Assembly: GCF_030408595.1 (NCBI RefSeq)
Contig: NZ_CP047080.1
Span: 1,757,247 to 1,821,246 of the forward strand
Source of the DNA: Corynebacterium canis
GTDB lineage: Bacteria; Actinomycetota; Actinomycetes; Mycobacteriales; Mycobacteriaceae
DNA: 64,000 nt
Direction: 5' to 3'
A program made the translations under genes and the position numbers. Under the pieces are notes generated by a model. It searched no databases. It was not told the origin of the DNA and saw nothing but the letters and a program-made list of their open reading frames with translations. Shown here in pieces: positions 28,276 through 38,088 of this stretch (position 1 is the stretch's first letter; the number at the start of each line of letters is the position of its first letter).

Positions 28276-28937
28276 CTACTACTCCTACTTCCAGGGAACA
28301 CATCCGGCGCCACCGCGCCCCTACCACGGTGATGGCTCGCCGACCGCGACCGCGCCTGCAACTGCTGCGCCTTCGCCTGGCCCAGCTTACCCTGCTGCTG
28401 CCGCCGCACCGCCTCCACCTGCTTCAACGTCGCCTCCTGGCGCAACAACAACGGCGCGCGCCAACAATGACACACAGCCAACGCCAACGCGTCCGCGGCG
28501 TCGGCAGGCTTCGGAGGTTCACCAAGGCCAAGGATACGAGTAATCATCGCCGTCATCTGCTTCTTATCGGCGCGACCATTGCCTGAAATGGCCTTTTTCA
28601 CCTCACTGGGGGTATACATATGCACCGGAATACCCCGCTCCGCCGCCGCCAACGCAAGCACCCCCACAGCATGCGCGGTATGCATCACGGTAGACACATT
28701 GCCGCGCTCGAATATACGCTCGATGGCTACGACGTCTGGATCATAGTCCCGCATCCACTCCTTAACCGCCTTGCTCAAACGCAACAATCGCTCCGTAAGC
28801 TCCGCGCCACTCGGAGTGCGCACCACCCCCACAGCCACCGGCAGTACCGCACGACCCCGACCCGCCTGCACCACCGACAAACCACAACGCGTCAGGCCAG
28901 GATCAATACCCATGACCCGCAAGCCTTCCAGATTCAT
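28272..28937 (-). CDS. ruvC: Crossover junction endodeoxyribonuclease RuvC
   Basis: Holliday junction resolvase; 221 residues. The RNase H-like core shows the catalytic aspartate in [12 protein letters not shown] and the glutamate in [12 protein letters not shown], plus [16 protein letters not shown] and [12 protein letters not shown] with the last acidic ligands. The final ~40 residues are a basic Gln/Arg-rich tail not needed for the fold. It is first in the ruv operon, and repeats begin about 150 bp upstream of its start. Confidence 0.97.
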   Translation of the reverse strand: MNLEGLRVMGIDPGLTRCGLSVVQAGRGRAVLPVAVGVVRTPSGAELTERLLRLSKAVKEWMRDYDPDVVAIERIFERGNVSTVMHTAHAVGVLALAAAERGIPVHMYTPSEVKKAISGNGRADKKQMTAMITRILGLGEPPKPADAADALALAVCHCWRAPLLLRQEATLKQVEAVRRQQQGKLGQAKAQQLQARSRSASHHRGRGAVAPDVFPGSRSSR

Positions 28938-29085
28938 ACGATTGCTCCATCCTCATCGCAGGGTTTGCTATTGGTGGTACACGCCCCGCCGAAAGCTCCC
29001 AACGACGGTGGCCGCGGGGCGGGCGCAGCATGGGAATACATCGGCCTAAATTCTAGCCGGACCACTCGCGGCAAGCGGAACTGCC

Positions 29086-29265
29086 GTGCCGCAATGTGGT
29101 GTGCCGCAACGTGGTGTGCCGCAATGTGGTGTGCTGCAACGTGGTGTGCCACAACGTGGTGTGCCACAACGTGGTGTGCCACAACGTGGTGTGCCACAAC
29201 GTGGTGTGCCACAACGTGGTGTGCTGCAACGTGGTGTGCCGCAACGTGGTGTGCCGCAATGTGGT
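29086..29265. repeat. Twelve-copy 15-bp minisatellite
   Basis: Twelve perfect-length copies of a 15-bp unit (type GTGCCRCAACGTGGT). Variant order along the array is AAT, AAC, AAT, TGC, five identical ACAAC copies, TGC, AAC, AAT, nearly a mirror image about the centre. The unit length is a multiple of three, so several frames stay open and spurious repetitive peptides arise, but no start, ribosome site or plausible protein is associated. Confidence 0.9.
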
Positions 29266-29422
29266 GTGCCGCCGAATATTGCGAAGCGTTTGGTTAAGGA
29301 TTGCATTATCGCTGGGCTCGACCGCGTCACCGCTGAGGAAGAGCACGTCGGATTCGGTCCCGGATGGGCCCGCCGCATACTCTCCTGCGGAATCTGCCTG
29401 CCTTCCACCCGCGACAGATCTG

Positions 29423-29503
29423 CCTGAGGCAGATATAACACGGCCGTTTCGCGTTCCTGCGGAAACACCACCGCATGACGACCGGCGTGTCGAATCTGCC
29501 TGA
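29423..29503. repeat. 79-bp-family inverted-end repeat unit
   Basis: One unit of the 79-bp family (here about 81 bp), reversed relative to the 14-kb cluster: it begins TGAGGCAGATATAACA, contains GTTCCTGCGGAAACACC, and ends TGTCGAATCTGCCTGA. Confidence 0.75.
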
Positions 29504-29599
29504 GTATGGAAAATGGTCGGCCATGAGCGCGGAAAATTCCGGCCTTCAACGCGCCACATCACCTGGCGTGGCGGTGAGAATCTGCCTGCGGTGCCTGCC

Positions 29600-29725
29600 G
29601 TGTTAGATGTGCCTGAGGCAGATTCGTCGCGGCTGTGTTTCCCCAGGAAAACTCGGCCCAAAAATCAGGCAGATCCGGCACAGCCAGGCAAATGTGACGT
29701 AGCCGGACAGCAGCCAGGCAGATTT
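29600..29725. repeat. Diverged repeats related to the MITE-like interior
   Basis: GTTAGATGTGCCTGAGGCAG, GTTTCCCCAGGAAAACTCGG and two later AGGCARAT words repeat the order found inside the 317-bp element at 8014-8330. No inverted ends of that element are seen here. Confidence 0.6.
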
Positions 29726-29925
29726 GACGCGGCCGGGGAATGCGGGCGCTTCTGCTACGGGCAGTTGCGGGGTGCTGCGGGCAGACGGAAGTGGCGGGGC
29801 AGGCGCAGCGCAACAATGGGCCGGGGTGCGCCGGGTTTCGGACTTCACCGAAAAGTATGGGCGCGCAGCAACAAGGCAGGTCGGCGACTAGGCCCAGGTG
29901 TTGGGGTGCAGCGAACGATCGCTGC

Positions 29926-30031
29926 GAGGATTCGACGTGAGGATTCAGCCGCCAGGATTCAGCCGTTTGGATTCGCCGTGAGGATTCGGCCCGTCGGATT
30001 CGGCCGTTAGGGTTCGGCGTCAGGATTCGGT
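29926..30031. repeat. Degenerate ~14-bp tandem repeat
   Basis: About eight imperfect copies of a unit near AGGATTCGGCCGTT run into the 3' end of the next gene, whose stop codon (30020-30022) lies in the last copies. Confidence 0.65.
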
Positions 30032-31027
30032 GTTTGGTGTTTGTGTGTTGGTTTCGGCGCGGTGGATGGCGCGGCGTAGGGTGGTGATCAGTTCGTGGGG
30101 TTTTTGCAGCAGCCCGTGGGTGATACGCAGTGGTTCCCAGCCGAGTTCGCGTAGCCGGATCAACACTTTCGCATCGTAGTCACGTTGGCTGCGTTGAAGG
30201 TGGTGGGCACCGTCATAGAACAAACCAACGCGAATATCGGGCCAGCCGGAATCAAGCACGGTCAGCAGGGGTGTGCCATCGTCTGCCAGCGCACCGGAGT
30301 CATAGATCGGGATTTGCACCTCCAGGTGTTGGCGAAGCTGCTCGGCAATCAACCGCAACACAGTCTCTGGGGGCGACTGCGCACCCGTGCGGGACAGGTT
30401 CAGCAGTTTTTTCAACTGGCGGGCGCTGAAAATATTCCGCGCGATGTCACGCACCAGCTGAAAGTTCAAGGTGGTGCATGCGCGCAGCGCGTCAATCAAC
30501 TGGATGGCGCGGACCTCCCAGTTAGCAAGGTTGGGTACTTGGTAGACCCACCAGGAATGGCGGTCACGCTGCAGATCAATCAAGCAATCCACCAACGCGT
30601 ATTCGGGGGCAACGACCTGCATGCCGGGTAGTTCCTGATCCGGTGTCCACACCCTGGTGCCCGGCCGCAGCCTGCGGCGGGTGGCGTCCAACACGCTGTG
30701 GCTGCGTTGGAAATTACTGGCCACATGCACGGTGATGTGGGCATCATCCACCCAATACTTCAAACCGGCGTAGGCTGCGGCGGCCCAGCCGCCGATAATG
30801 ACATTCGGGGTTTGGGTGAAATGCGCCCGTGCCCGCAGCATGATCGGGGCGGCAAACCCCAGGCGCTGCGGGTGATACCGCGAACCCCACTCCACCTCCC
30901 GGCTCGCACGACAGTACCCACGCGGCATGGCAAGCCGGCGGGTGATGTTGATGAAAGAGGTGTCGAGCAGTTTGGTGCGACGCTGAAACAAACCCATAGC
31001 ACCAGTGATAACCCTAAAACAGCACAA
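30020..31027 (-). CDS. AbiEi/DUF559-like protein with PD-(D/E)XK-type C-terminus
   Basis: A 335-residue cytoplasmic protein of a family common in actinobacteria. The N-terminal 170 residues resemble the AbiEi-type antitoxin architecture (ITRRLAMPRGYCRA, then LDATRRRLRPGTRVWT and MQVVAPEYALVDCLI). The C-terminal region resembles Vsr/DUF559 nuclease folds: GWPDIRVGLFYDGAHH followed by RDYDAKVLIRLRELGWEPL. The usual acidic residue two before YDG-D272 is F here, so nuclease activity may be lost. The start is uncertain: 31027, or ATG at 30997 (MGLFQRRTK). Restriction or toxin-antitoxin function is inference. Confidence 0.65.
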   Translation of the reverse strand: MCCFRVITGAMGLFQRRTKLLDTSFINITRRLAMPRGYCRASREVEWGSRYHPQRLGFAAPIMLRARAHFTQTPNVIIGGWAAAAYAGLKYWVDDAHITVHVASNFQRSHSVLDATRRRLRPGTRVWTPDQELPGMQVVAPEYALVDCLIDLQRDRHSWWVYQVPNLANWEVRAIQLIDALRACTTLNFQLVRDIARNIFSARQLKKLLNLSRTGAQSPPETVLRLIAEQLRQHLEVQIPIYDSGALADDGTPLLTVLDSGWPDIRVGLFYDGAHHLQRSQRDYDAKVLIRLRELGWEPLRITHGLLQKPHELITTLRRAIHRAETNTQTPNTES

Positions 31028-31277
31028 AACCTAGGGGTTTCCCAAACACACCCCACCAACCTGTGGATAACTTGAAACAATCCACAGGCACACAGGGTTC
31101 CAGCAGCAACAAGGTGGCGGCCAGCACGCCAAAAGGGTATAATCCCACCGCAACCGCAGAAAAAAGCGGAGAAACACGTTGTAAGCAGGTGGATCATTCG
31201 CGCAGCACGGCGATTGGGTGCGAAAGCTTCATGTAAGGTGCGTGGCCAATCCCTCGGGGATCCGTGGGCGAATACCA
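31028..31277. other. Upstream region of the AbiEi/DUF559-like gene
   Basis: No gene seen. A perfect TATAAT stands on the plus strand at 31138-31143 (GGGTATAATCCC, itself a palindrome), without a good -35 partner. Confidence 0.35.
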
Positions 31278-31309
31278 AAACACCCAGTGACCGGTTCGGG
31301 GCACTGGGT
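31278..31309 (-). terminator. Terminator of yebC
   Basis: On the minus strand ACCCAGTG and CACTGGGT form a perfect 8-bp stem over a 12-base loop, followed by GTTTTGG, 18 bp after the yebC stop. Confidence 0.85.
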
Positions 31310-31327
31310 GACGGGGATTAGGAGGAG

Positions 31328-32080
31328 TTAGCCTTCGATTTCGGCGAGGACCTCATCGCTCAACGACATATTCGTATAAACGTTCTGGACGTCGTCGGAA
31401 TCTTCGAGGGCGTCGAGAAGGCGGAAAATCTTCTTGGCGCCGTCCGCTTCCAGGGGGACTTCCACCGATGCACGGAAATCCGAGTCGGCCTCGTCGACCT
31501 CAATGCCGGCGTCGATAAGCGCCTCTTTTACTGCGACCATGTCACCGGCAGCGCACACCACTTCGAACTGATCGCCGAGGTCGTTGACTTCCTCAGCCCC
31601 AGCGTCGAGGACCGCGAGCAGGACGTCGTCCTCCGCTAAATCACCTTTAGCCACGAGCACGACGCCCTTCCGAGTAAAGAGGTAGGACACGGCGCCGGAT
31701 TCGGCCATATTTCCGCCATTCTTGGTCATGGCAGTGCGAACCTCGGTGGCGGCACGGTTCCGGTTATCGGTCAGGCATTCGATGAGGACTGCGACGCCGT
31801 TCGGGCCGTAGCCTTCGTACATAATGGTTTCCCAATCGGCGCCTCCGGCTTCCTCACCGGAACCGCGCTTGCGGGCGCGCTCAATATTATCGTTGGGGAC
31901 GGAGGCCTTCTTGGCCTTCTTAATCATGTCATCCAACGTCGGATTTGCGGCTGGGTCTCCCCCGCCCATGCGCGCCGCCACCTCAATATTTTTGATAAGC
32001 CGGGCAAACTCTTTGCCACGCTTAGCGTCGTTCGCCGCTTTCTTGTGCTTGGTGGTTGCCCATTTAGAGTGGCCGGCCAT
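31328..32080 (-). CDS. yebC: YebC/PmpR family regulator
   Basis: A 250-residue protein of the YebC family, known as DNA-binding regulators and, more recently, translation factors at proline stretches. The N-terminus [25 protein letters not shown] is the family hallmark, followed by [30 protein letters not shown] and [19 protein letters not shown]. Complete length. It lies between pdxT and the ruv operon, as in many actinobacteria. Confidence 0.96.
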   Translation of the reverse strand: MAGHSKWATTKHKKAANDAKRGKEFARLIKNIEVAARMGGGDPAANPTLDDMIKKAKKASVPNDNIERARKRGSGEEAGGADWETIMYEGYGPNGVAVLIECLTDNRNRAATEVRTAMTKNGGNMAESGAVSYLFTRKGVVLVAKGDLAEDDVLLAVLDAGAEEVNDLGDQFEVVCAAGDMVAVKEALIDAGIEVDEADSDFRASVEVPLEADGAKKIFRLLDALEDSDDVQNVYTNMSLSDEVLAEIEG

Positions 32081-32137
32081 CTCGTACCTTTCGTCGATAA
32101 TCTCAGTGAAATAAAGTCGCGTATTCCAGTGGGTCGA

Positions 32138-32788
32138 TTATACGCGCTGAGCTGTCACTTCCTGTTCCGGCAAGTGATGAACATATCCCGCCTCCGCCAC
32201 CATCTGCAGAAACAGCTGGTGAACCGATGTATTTTCCGTGACCTCCGGATGAAACGACGTCGCCATGCAGCGGCCCTGGCGGACCGCGACAATAGCGCCC
32301 GCCGCCGGACCGCTGGGCACGCGGGCCAAAACCTCGACCTGATCGCCCACACGTTCAACCCACGGCGCGCGGATAAACACTGCCGTTACTGGGGCGGGGA
32401 TGCCCGCGACGTCGAGATCCGCCTCGAAGGAATCCACTTGGCGGCCAAACGCGTTGCGGCGCACGGTCATATCAATCGCGTCCAAGCTATGCGCGTCGGG
32501 GCGGGTATCCAGGATCTCGGAAGCCAGCAAAATCATGCCGGCACAGGTGCCATAGGCAGGCAGGCCGGATGCGAGGGCGTCGCAAAGCGGGTGCAGCATG
32601 CCGCCGAGCTCCAATAATTTCGACATCGTTGTGGATTCGCCGCCGGGCAGAATAATGCCGCTCAAACCTTCGAGGTGCTCAATGCGGCGCACCTGGCGAT
32701 GCGGAACCCCCAATCGGTCAAGCGTGCGCTCATGTTCCTGCACGCCGCCCTGCACAGCCAAAATACCGATCACGCTGATATAACCCAC
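32138..32788 (-). CDS. pdxT: Pyridoxal 5'-phosphate synthase glutaminase subunit
   Basis: Releases ammonia from glutamine for the PdxS synthase in vitamin B6 synthesis; 216 residues. Class I glutaminase features are GGESTT (49-54), the nucleophile C82 in YGTCAGM, and the H180-P-E182 pair in SFHPEVTE. The C-terminus has ~20 residues beyond the usual end ([13 protein letters not shown]). pdxS lies about 2.8 kb upstream on the same strand; usually the two genes are adjacent. Confidence 0.96.
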   Translation of the reverse strand: MGYISVIGILAVQGGVQEHERTLDRLGVPHRQVRRIEHLEGLSGIILPGGESTTMSKLLELGGMLHPLCDALASGLPAYGTCAGMILLASEILDTRPDAHSLDAIDMTVRRNAFGRQVDSFEADLDVAGIPAPVTAVFIRAPWVERVGDQVEVLARVPSGPAAGAIVAVRQGRCMATSFHPEVTENTSVHQLFLQMVAEAGYVHHLPEQEVTAQRV

Positions 32789-32861
32789 TGTTCTATTGCT
32801 TAATGATGTTCTATTACCACGGCGCGGCGGCGTGGCGGATTCGCCGAATTGTGCGGAAACC

Positions 32862-33713
32862 CTAAATCCCGGTCATGGGGATCGCCTTCGTGCCAGGCTT
32901 TAGAGTACGCGCTAGACCCTCCTGCGTAACAACCGCCACCAGGTTTCCCGTGCGATCAAAGATTCGACCGTGGGTTAAGGCGCGACCGTTCGCTGCGGAC
33001 GGCGAGACTTGGTCATAGAGCAACCACTCGTCGGCGCGGAACGGGCGGAGGAACCACATCGCGTGATCCAGCGACGCCTCCTGCACCTGCGCGTCTGGGT
33101 GCGGCACCAACGCGGATTGCAGCAACGTCATATCGGACATATATGCGAGCGTGCAGACATGGAACGTATCATCGTCCGGCAGCTTCGCCTTGGAGCGAAA
33201 CCACACCACCTGCTGGCTCGGGGTATAAGGATTGTGCTGGAACTGATCGCTGGGAACCACGCGAATATCCCACTCGGACCACTCCGCGAGCAGCTTCCGC
33301 GTGGTGTAACGCATCTCCTCCATATCCATCACGATCGAATCTGGGTCCGGCACCTCGCGCATCACGTCGGAGTGGGTTACGCCCTCGTCACCGCGACGAT
33401 GGAAGCTCGCCTGCATGATGAAAATCGGGCGGCCATCCTGCACGGCTTTCACCTGGCGGGCGCAAAAACTGCGGCCATCGCGGATGCGATCAACGAGGAA
33501 TACCGTCGGTTTTTCAGACCTGCCCGGCGCAACAAAATAACCGTGGAGCGAATGAACATCGTATGCCTCGTCCACGGTCCGCGTCGCGGCTACGAGCGTT
33601 TGTGCGGCAACCTGCCCACCAAACGTACGTTGCAACGCCGTTTCTACGGTAGCGCCGCGGAAAATATCCAGGTCAATCTGTTCGAGGCTCAGAATTGTCT
33701 CAATCTGCGACAT
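32862..33713 (-). CDS. tesB: Acyl-CoA thioesterase II
   Basis: Hydrolyses medium and long-chain acyl-CoA; 283 residues with the double hot-dog fold. First half: [19 protein letters not shown] and [30 protein letters not shown]. Second half: [22 protein letters not shown] and [13 protein letters not shown]. The D-Q-T/S set is consistent with activity. It lies between the epimerase-type gene and pdxT on the same strand. Confidence 0.94.
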   Translation of the reverse strand: MSQIETILSLEQIDLDIFRGATVETALQRTFGGQVAAQTLVAATRTVDEAYDVHSLHGYFVAPGRSEKPTVFLVDRIRDGRSFCARQVKAVQDGRPIFIMQASFHRRGDEGVTHSDVMREVPDPDSIVMDMEEMRYTTRKLLAEWSEWDIRVVPSDQFQHNPYTPSQQVVWFRSKAKLPDDDTFHVCTLAYMSDMTLLQSALVPHPDAQVQEASLDHAMWFLRPFRADEWLLYDQVSPSAANGRALTHGRIFDRTGNLVAVVTQEGLARTLKPGTKAIPMTGI

Positions 33714-33857
33714 ATTTAGGTTCCAGGTTCCTCAATATCGGGGGTGAGCAGAGTGCGTATCAGGGTACTCGCTTACACAGCCATCAATATCAAGGCACCC
33801 CCGTTCGCTGGTTGAAACGTTCGGTCAGTTCGATGGTTGGTTCGCCTGTGCGTTCGG

Positions 33858-35369
33858 TCAGTTCGCCGCGGAACGACCCAGCGAATGCCGCAGGGCGGAC
33901 TCCAAATGAGGGAATCTAAATTCAAATCCTTGTTCGGTTAACGCTTCCGGAATGAGCCGGGCGGAACTCAGCGCCAACTCCCGCGCGCCCTGCTTACCCA
34001 ACACCAGCGACGGCACGAACCCCGGCGTTGGCACACGCGTTGGTCGTCCCACTACCTCGCCGAGGGTTTTGGCAAACTCGCGCTGCTGTACCGGGTGCGG
34101 AGCCGCCGCATTGATAGGGCCGCTGACCTGGGGGTTTAGCGCCGCGAAAGCGTACACGCGAATCATGTCTTCCAGGCTAATCCAGGGCATCCAACTTTTC
34201 CCGCCGCCGAGCGCACCGCCCAACCCCGCGAGGTATAGGGGCAATTGCGCGGCCAGCAACCCGCCGCGTGCGGAAAGCACCAGCCCGGTGCGCACAAGCG
34301 CGACGCGGATATCGAACTGTTGAGCGCGAAGCGCGGTGGCTTCCCATTCCTGACAAACCGTGGCCAGAAAATCATCGCCACCCGCGCCGGATTCGCTCAC
34401 TTCTTCGGCATTGTGGCCATAAAAACCACTCGCCGAGGCTGAAATCAACGCCTGCGGGCCGCCGTCCTTGCGCACCGCTTTCATGGCTTCCACCAGCGTC
34501 CACGTGGCGTCGCGCCGCGACTGGTAAATCGCACGCTTGTGCTGCTGAGTAAACGGCCCGAGTATCGACGCCCCGGCAAGGTTTACCACCGCATCGACAC
34601 CAATGAGTTTCTCGGGATCTAGCTCATGTTTCTCCGGATTCCAGGACACAAATTCCACACCCGGAACCGCAGCTTCGGGTGGGTTTCGTGTAAGCGCAAC
34701 CACTCGGTGCCCGAGCGCCCGCAGGAACGCTGACAATGCGGTGCCTACCAGACCGGTCGCTCCACTAATCGCAATGGTTTTCGGCGATTCAGCCGCCGCA
34801 GCGTCTGCGCCCGTCACGGCGCGCAACCACGCCTGGAACTCTAAATCGGCCCGGGTCTGAGCACTGCGGTACGCGAAAACCCTATCGAGTTCGCCGAAAA
34901 TCCTTGAAGTCAAGGTCACGCCCGCACGCGTGTACTGCCGTGGGCCGGGGTCGGGCAGATCGAACTCGACATGGTCGGACACGCGGCACCGCGCCCCAGA
35001 CGCACCCTCGCCTAGTTTTGCGCCGTCGCCTAGCTCTGCGAACACGTGTTCGTGCCGCCAATCCGCGAGCGGGCCTTGGGCCATTTGGTCGACAAATCTT
35101 CGCCCTTGTTCATATTCAATATGCTCGGCGACCCACCGCACCCCAGGCCGCACCGACCCCGGCAATGTGCGCCCCGAAAGCATCGAAAGCCACGCCGGCC
35201 GCAACAAGAGTTCGCTGCGAGATCCGACCCGCAATCCCTGCGTGGGTTCTTGCACCACCGACGCAAACCATTCGGGGGTAAGGCGGACAATCGTTCCGGG
35301 GGATTCGTAGTAGGCCGAAACGGATTCCCGCGCCCACGGAAACTCATCAACGTAATCGTAAGTCAACAT
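33858..35369 (-). CDS. TIGR01777 family epimerase with N-terminal SRPBCC-like domain
   Basis: A 503-residue protein. The first ~170 residues resemble an SRPBCC-type ligand-binding domain (DEFPWARESVSAYYES). From about 182 an NAD(P)-binding Rossmann domain starts with ISGATGLVGTALSAFLRALG (GxxGxxG), followed by VDAVVNLAGASI and SASASGFYG, matching the TIGR01777/SulA-like epimerase family. Substrate unknown. The start at 35369 (MLTYDYVDEF) has AGGAG 9 bases before it; a longer frame from 35741 runs into pdxS and is not used. Confidence 0.87.
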   Translation of the reverse strand: MLTYDYVDEFPWARESVSAYYESPGTIVRLTPEWFASVVQEPTQGLRVGSRSELLLRPAWLSMLSGRTLPGSVRPGVRWVAEHIEYEQGRRFVDQMAQGPLADWRHEHVFAELGDGAKLGEGASGARCRVSDHVEFDLPDPGPRQYTRAGVTLTSRIFGELDRVFAYRSAQTRADLEFQAWLRAVTGADAAAAESPKTIAISGATGLVGTALSAFLRALGHRVVALTRNPPEAAVPGVEFVSWNPEKHELDPEKLIGVDAVVNLAGASILGPFTQQHKRAIYQSRRDATWTLVEAMKAVRKDGGPQALISASASGFYGHNAEEVSESGAGGDDFLATVCQEWEATALRAQQFDIRVALVRTGLVLSARGGLLAAQLPLYLAGLGGALGGGKSWMPWISLEDMIRVYAFAALNPQVSGPINAAAPHPVQQREFAKTLGEVVGRPTRVPTPGFVPSLVLGKQGARELALSSARLIPEALTEQGFEFRFPHLESALRHSLGRSAAN

Positions 35370-35547
35370 CTTTTGGCTCCTCACCTGGCCCGTCCTTGTC
35401 ACCACGATCCGCGCCGTGATGTTCCTGCGGCCACCGATACGCCCAAGGGTAACCAACTCTAGAACGGACGTGCACAATTCATCGGCGGCGCAACCCCAAC
35501 CCCCACCCGAATCCCCCGAACCCGCCCCCGAGACCCCCGATACCCTA

Positions 35548-36444
35548 TCACCAGCCGCGGTCGGCCAAGCGGTGCGGCACTGGGATTTCGTCGACGTTGA
35601 TGCCGACCATGGCCTCGCCCAACCCGCGGGAGACCTTGGCGATCGTCGCCGGGTCGTCGAAGTTTTGGGTCGCTTGCACGATGGCTTTAGCGCGCTGTTC
35701 GGGGTTTCCGGATTTGAAAATGCCGGAGCCCACGAACACACCTTCGGCGCCGAGCTGCATCATCATCGCGGCGTCGGCAGGCGTGGCGATGCCGCCCGCG
35801 GTAAAGAGCACCACGGGGAGCTTGCCGGTCGTCGCTACCTCGAGCACCAGTTCGTACGGCGCTTGCATTTCCTTGGCGGCAACGTAGATTTCATCCGTGG
35901 CCATGGACTTCAAGCGGTTAATCTCCGCGCGAATGGAACGCATGTGCGTCACGGCGTTGGAGACATCGCCGGTTCCGGCCTCGCCCTTGGAGCGGATCAT
36001 GGCGGCGCCTTCATTGATGCGGCGCAGCGCCTCGCCCAGGTTGGTGGCGCCGCACACGAAGGGCACATTGAAGGCGAATTTATCAATGTGGTTCTTGTAG
36101 TCGGCGGGGGTCAGCACCTCGGATTCGTCAATAAAGTCGACGCCGAGGGATTGCAGGACCTGAGCTTCCACGAAGTGACCGATGCGCGCCTTGGCCATCA
36201 CGGGGATGGACACGGCTTCGATAATGCCTTCGATCATATCGGGGTCGGACATGCGGGAAACGCCACCCTGCGCACGGATGTCGGCGGGAACGCGTTCCAA
36301 CGCCATGACCGCGGTGGCGCCTGCGTCTTCGGCGATTTTCGCCTGCTCGGGGGTGACAACGTCCATGATGACGCCGCCCTTGAGCATTTCGGCAAGGCCG
36401 CGCTTGACGCGTGCGGTGCCGAGAGTGGGGGTGTCGTTGCTCAC
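35548..36444 (-). CDS. pdxS: Pyridoxal 5'-phosphate synthase subunit PdxS
   Basis: Builds PLP from ribose 5-phosphate, glyceraldehyde 3-phosphate and ammonia supplied by PdxT; 298 residues. Highly conserved blocks: [34 protein letters not shown] with the lysine that binds the sugar, [16 protein letters not shown], and [20 protein letters not shown]. The start is a GTG with AGGAG 11 bases upstream. The preceding TATAGA at 36483-36488 may be its -10 element. Confidence 0.98.
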   Translation of the reverse strand: MSNDTPTLGTARVKRGLAEMLKGGVIMDVVTPEQAKIAEDAGATAVMALERVPADIRAQGGVSRMSDPDMIEGIIEAVSIPVMAKARIGHFVEAQVLQSLGVDFIDESEVLTPADYKNHIDKFAFNVPFVCGATNLGEALRRINEGAAMIRSKGEAGTGDVSNAVTHMRSIRAEINRLKSMATDEIYVAAKEMQAPYELVLEVATTGKLPVVLFTAGGIATPADAAMMMQLGAEGVFVGSGIFKSGNPEQRAKAIVQATQNFDDPATIAKVSRGLGEAMVGINVDEIPVPHRLADRGW

Positions 36445-36574
36445 TGTAACTCTGGTCTCCTAGGTAGAAATCTGTCTTCGTCTATACGACTTCCAACCAT
36501 GATAAACCGGGTTGCCCCCGTCCGCTCACACGCCCCTTTTTATTCGCTTGAGAATTCTGCCGCTGCCCCGCCCA

Positions 36575-37027
36575 CTACAGCGCGGCGAATTCGAAAAATT
36601 CCGGCAGCCGGGCCGTCCCACCCAAATAGAAGAGCCGAACAAATGGCCGAACCCGAAGCGCGCGGGTATCCGCGACGGCGTCGTTATAGAACCTGTGGGC
36701 GAGTTGCACGCGGGCTTCCGCATCGACCACCGCCGCGGGCAGTTCGCCTTCCCAGCCCGCGATAAGTGCGGACACTTTCTGCTCGCAGGCGGCACGTTGT
36801 TCGAAGCGTTCCGGCACCAGTGGCACCGCTTCCGCAGCCCCGCTTATCGACGCCGCGCCGGGCAACAGCGCCCCCACCACCGCCGCTCGCCGATCCAATG
36901 CCGCCTGCAACGACTGGCGTGCACTATCCGTTCGAATATGTAATCTATTGAGCCGCTGGGCGGTATGGTAGGCCCACGCCACGCATAACGTCACTAGTGC
37001 GACTAGGACGAGCCAAAGCGCGAACAT
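36575..37027 (-). CDS. LemA-like single-span membrane protein
   Basis: A 150-residue membrane protein. One membrane segment (2-22, FALWLVLVALVTLCVAWAYH) leads to a helical domain; DSARQSLQAALDRRAAVV and ARVQLAHRFYNDAVADTRAL match the LemA helical hairpin, and the end LPEFFEF resembles the LemA FFE terminus. LemA proteins are membrane-bound with no settled function. The start at 37027 has GGAGGAAAGG upstream; it overlaps pimA by 25 bp. Confidence 0.72.
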   Translation of the reverse strand: MFALWLVLVALVTLCVAWAYHTAQRLNRLHIRTDSARQSLQAALDRRAAVVGALLPGAASISGAAEAVPLVPERFEQRAACEQKVSALIAGWEGELPAAVVDAEARVQLAHRFYNDAVADTRALRVRPFVRLFYLGGTARLPEFFEFAAL

Positions 37028-38088
37028 AGGCGCACCTTTCCTCCGGCGACGGTTTCGTATACCCGCAGCACGTCTTTGGCCACGGAGTCCCAATCGTAAC
37101 GCCGGGCGCGTTCGATCCCGCGTTCGGCCAGCTCCTGGCGCTCCGCAGGGTCGGCGAGCAGACGATCGAGCTCACGGGCCAATGCGGCGGAGTCCCCGCG
37201 ATGGAAAAACCGTGCCGCGCCTTCCGCCACGGCGTGGAAGGCCTCCAGATCGCTGGCCACCACCGCGCAACCGGCCGCCATGGCTTCCACCAACACGATG
37301 CCAAAGCTTTCCCCGCCGAGGTTGGGGGCCACATAGATATCGGCCCGCCCCAGGATGGTGGCCTTGTCTTCGTCGGATACTTTGCCCACGTAATTCACCC
37401 GTGGGTGCGGGCGCGGCGTGCCGCCCCCGATCACAGTGCAGGTGAACTCGTGTTCTAGGTCATCGAGGGCGCGGAGAAGCACGTCGAGGCCCTTGCGGGG
37501 CTCGTCGAGGCGACCCAAAAACACGATCTCCGGGGTGCCGCCTGGGGCGCGCCGGGCCGCCGCGAAACGGGCCGTGTCCACCCCGTTTGGGATCAGCACC
37601 GAATCGCCACCGAGCTGTTCCACCTGCCACCGACGGGCCATCTCGGAAACCGCAATGCCGCCGCGAATCTTTTCCAGCCACGGGCGCAGCACCACGCTCA
37701 TCAATTTGAGCGCGCGGGAACGCTGGCTGGAGGCATGGTAGGTGGCCACGATCGGACCCTCCGCGACCCGCAATGCGGCCATGGAATAACTTGGCGAATT
37801 CGGCTCGTGCACGTGCAATACATCAAAGTCCCCCTCCGCGATAAACCGCTTGACCGTTCGAAACATATGCGGGCCCACCGCAACGCGCGCCACCGAACCG
37901 TTGTACGGGATGGGGACGGAATTACCGCCCCGCACAACAAAATCCGGGACCTGGGTGGTAAGGCGGCACGGACCCAACACGGAAACCTGATGGCCCGCCG
38001 CGATGCAATGCTCGGCAAGATCGAGGACGTGGGCTTGCACCCCGCCGGGTTCATCGAAGGCATAAGGGCACACCATACCTATCTTCAT
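37003..38088 (-). CDS. pimA: Phosphatidyl-myo-inositol mannosyltransferase
   Basis: GT4 glycosyltransferase that adds the first mannose to phosphatidylinositol on the inner membrane face; 361 residues. N-terminal Rossmann half: KIGMVCPYAFDEPGGVQAHVLDLAEH and HVHEPNSPSYSMAAL. C-terminal half: IVFLGRLDEPRKGLDVLLRAL and APNLGGESFGIVLVEAMAAG, the GT4 EX7E motif. The ATG at 38088 overlaps the acyltransferase stop (ATGA) and follows GGAGGG. Synteny with Mycobacterium (thrS-HIT-pgsA-acyltransferase-pimA) supports the name. Confidence 0.95.
   Translation of the reverse strand: MKIGMVCPYAFDEPGGVQAHVLDLAEHCIAAGHQVSVLGPCRLTTQVPDFVVRGGNSVPIPYNGSVARVAVGPHMFRTVKRFIAEGDFDVLHVHEPNSPSYSMAALRVAEGPIVATYHASSQRSRALKLMSVVLRPWLEKIRGGIAVSEMARRWQVEQLGGDSVLIPNGVDTARFAAARRAPGGTPEIVFLGRLDEPRKGLDVLLRALDDLEHEFTCTVIGGGTPRPHPRVNYVGKVSDEDKATILGRADIYVAPNLGGESFGIVLVEAMAAGCAVVASDLEAFHAVAEGAARFFHRGDSAALARELDRLLADPAERQELAERGIERARRYDWDSVAKDVLRVYETVAGGKVRLCSRFGSS

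Noticed and set aside
29046..29661. Repetitive open frames on both strands over the minisatellite
   Set aside because: The 15-bp unit keeps many frames open; no start region or non-repeat domain supports a protein.
33858..35741. Longer version of the epimerase gene
   Set aside because: The extra 124 residues run through the pdxS 3' end, and a strong ribosome site marks the internal ATG at 35369.
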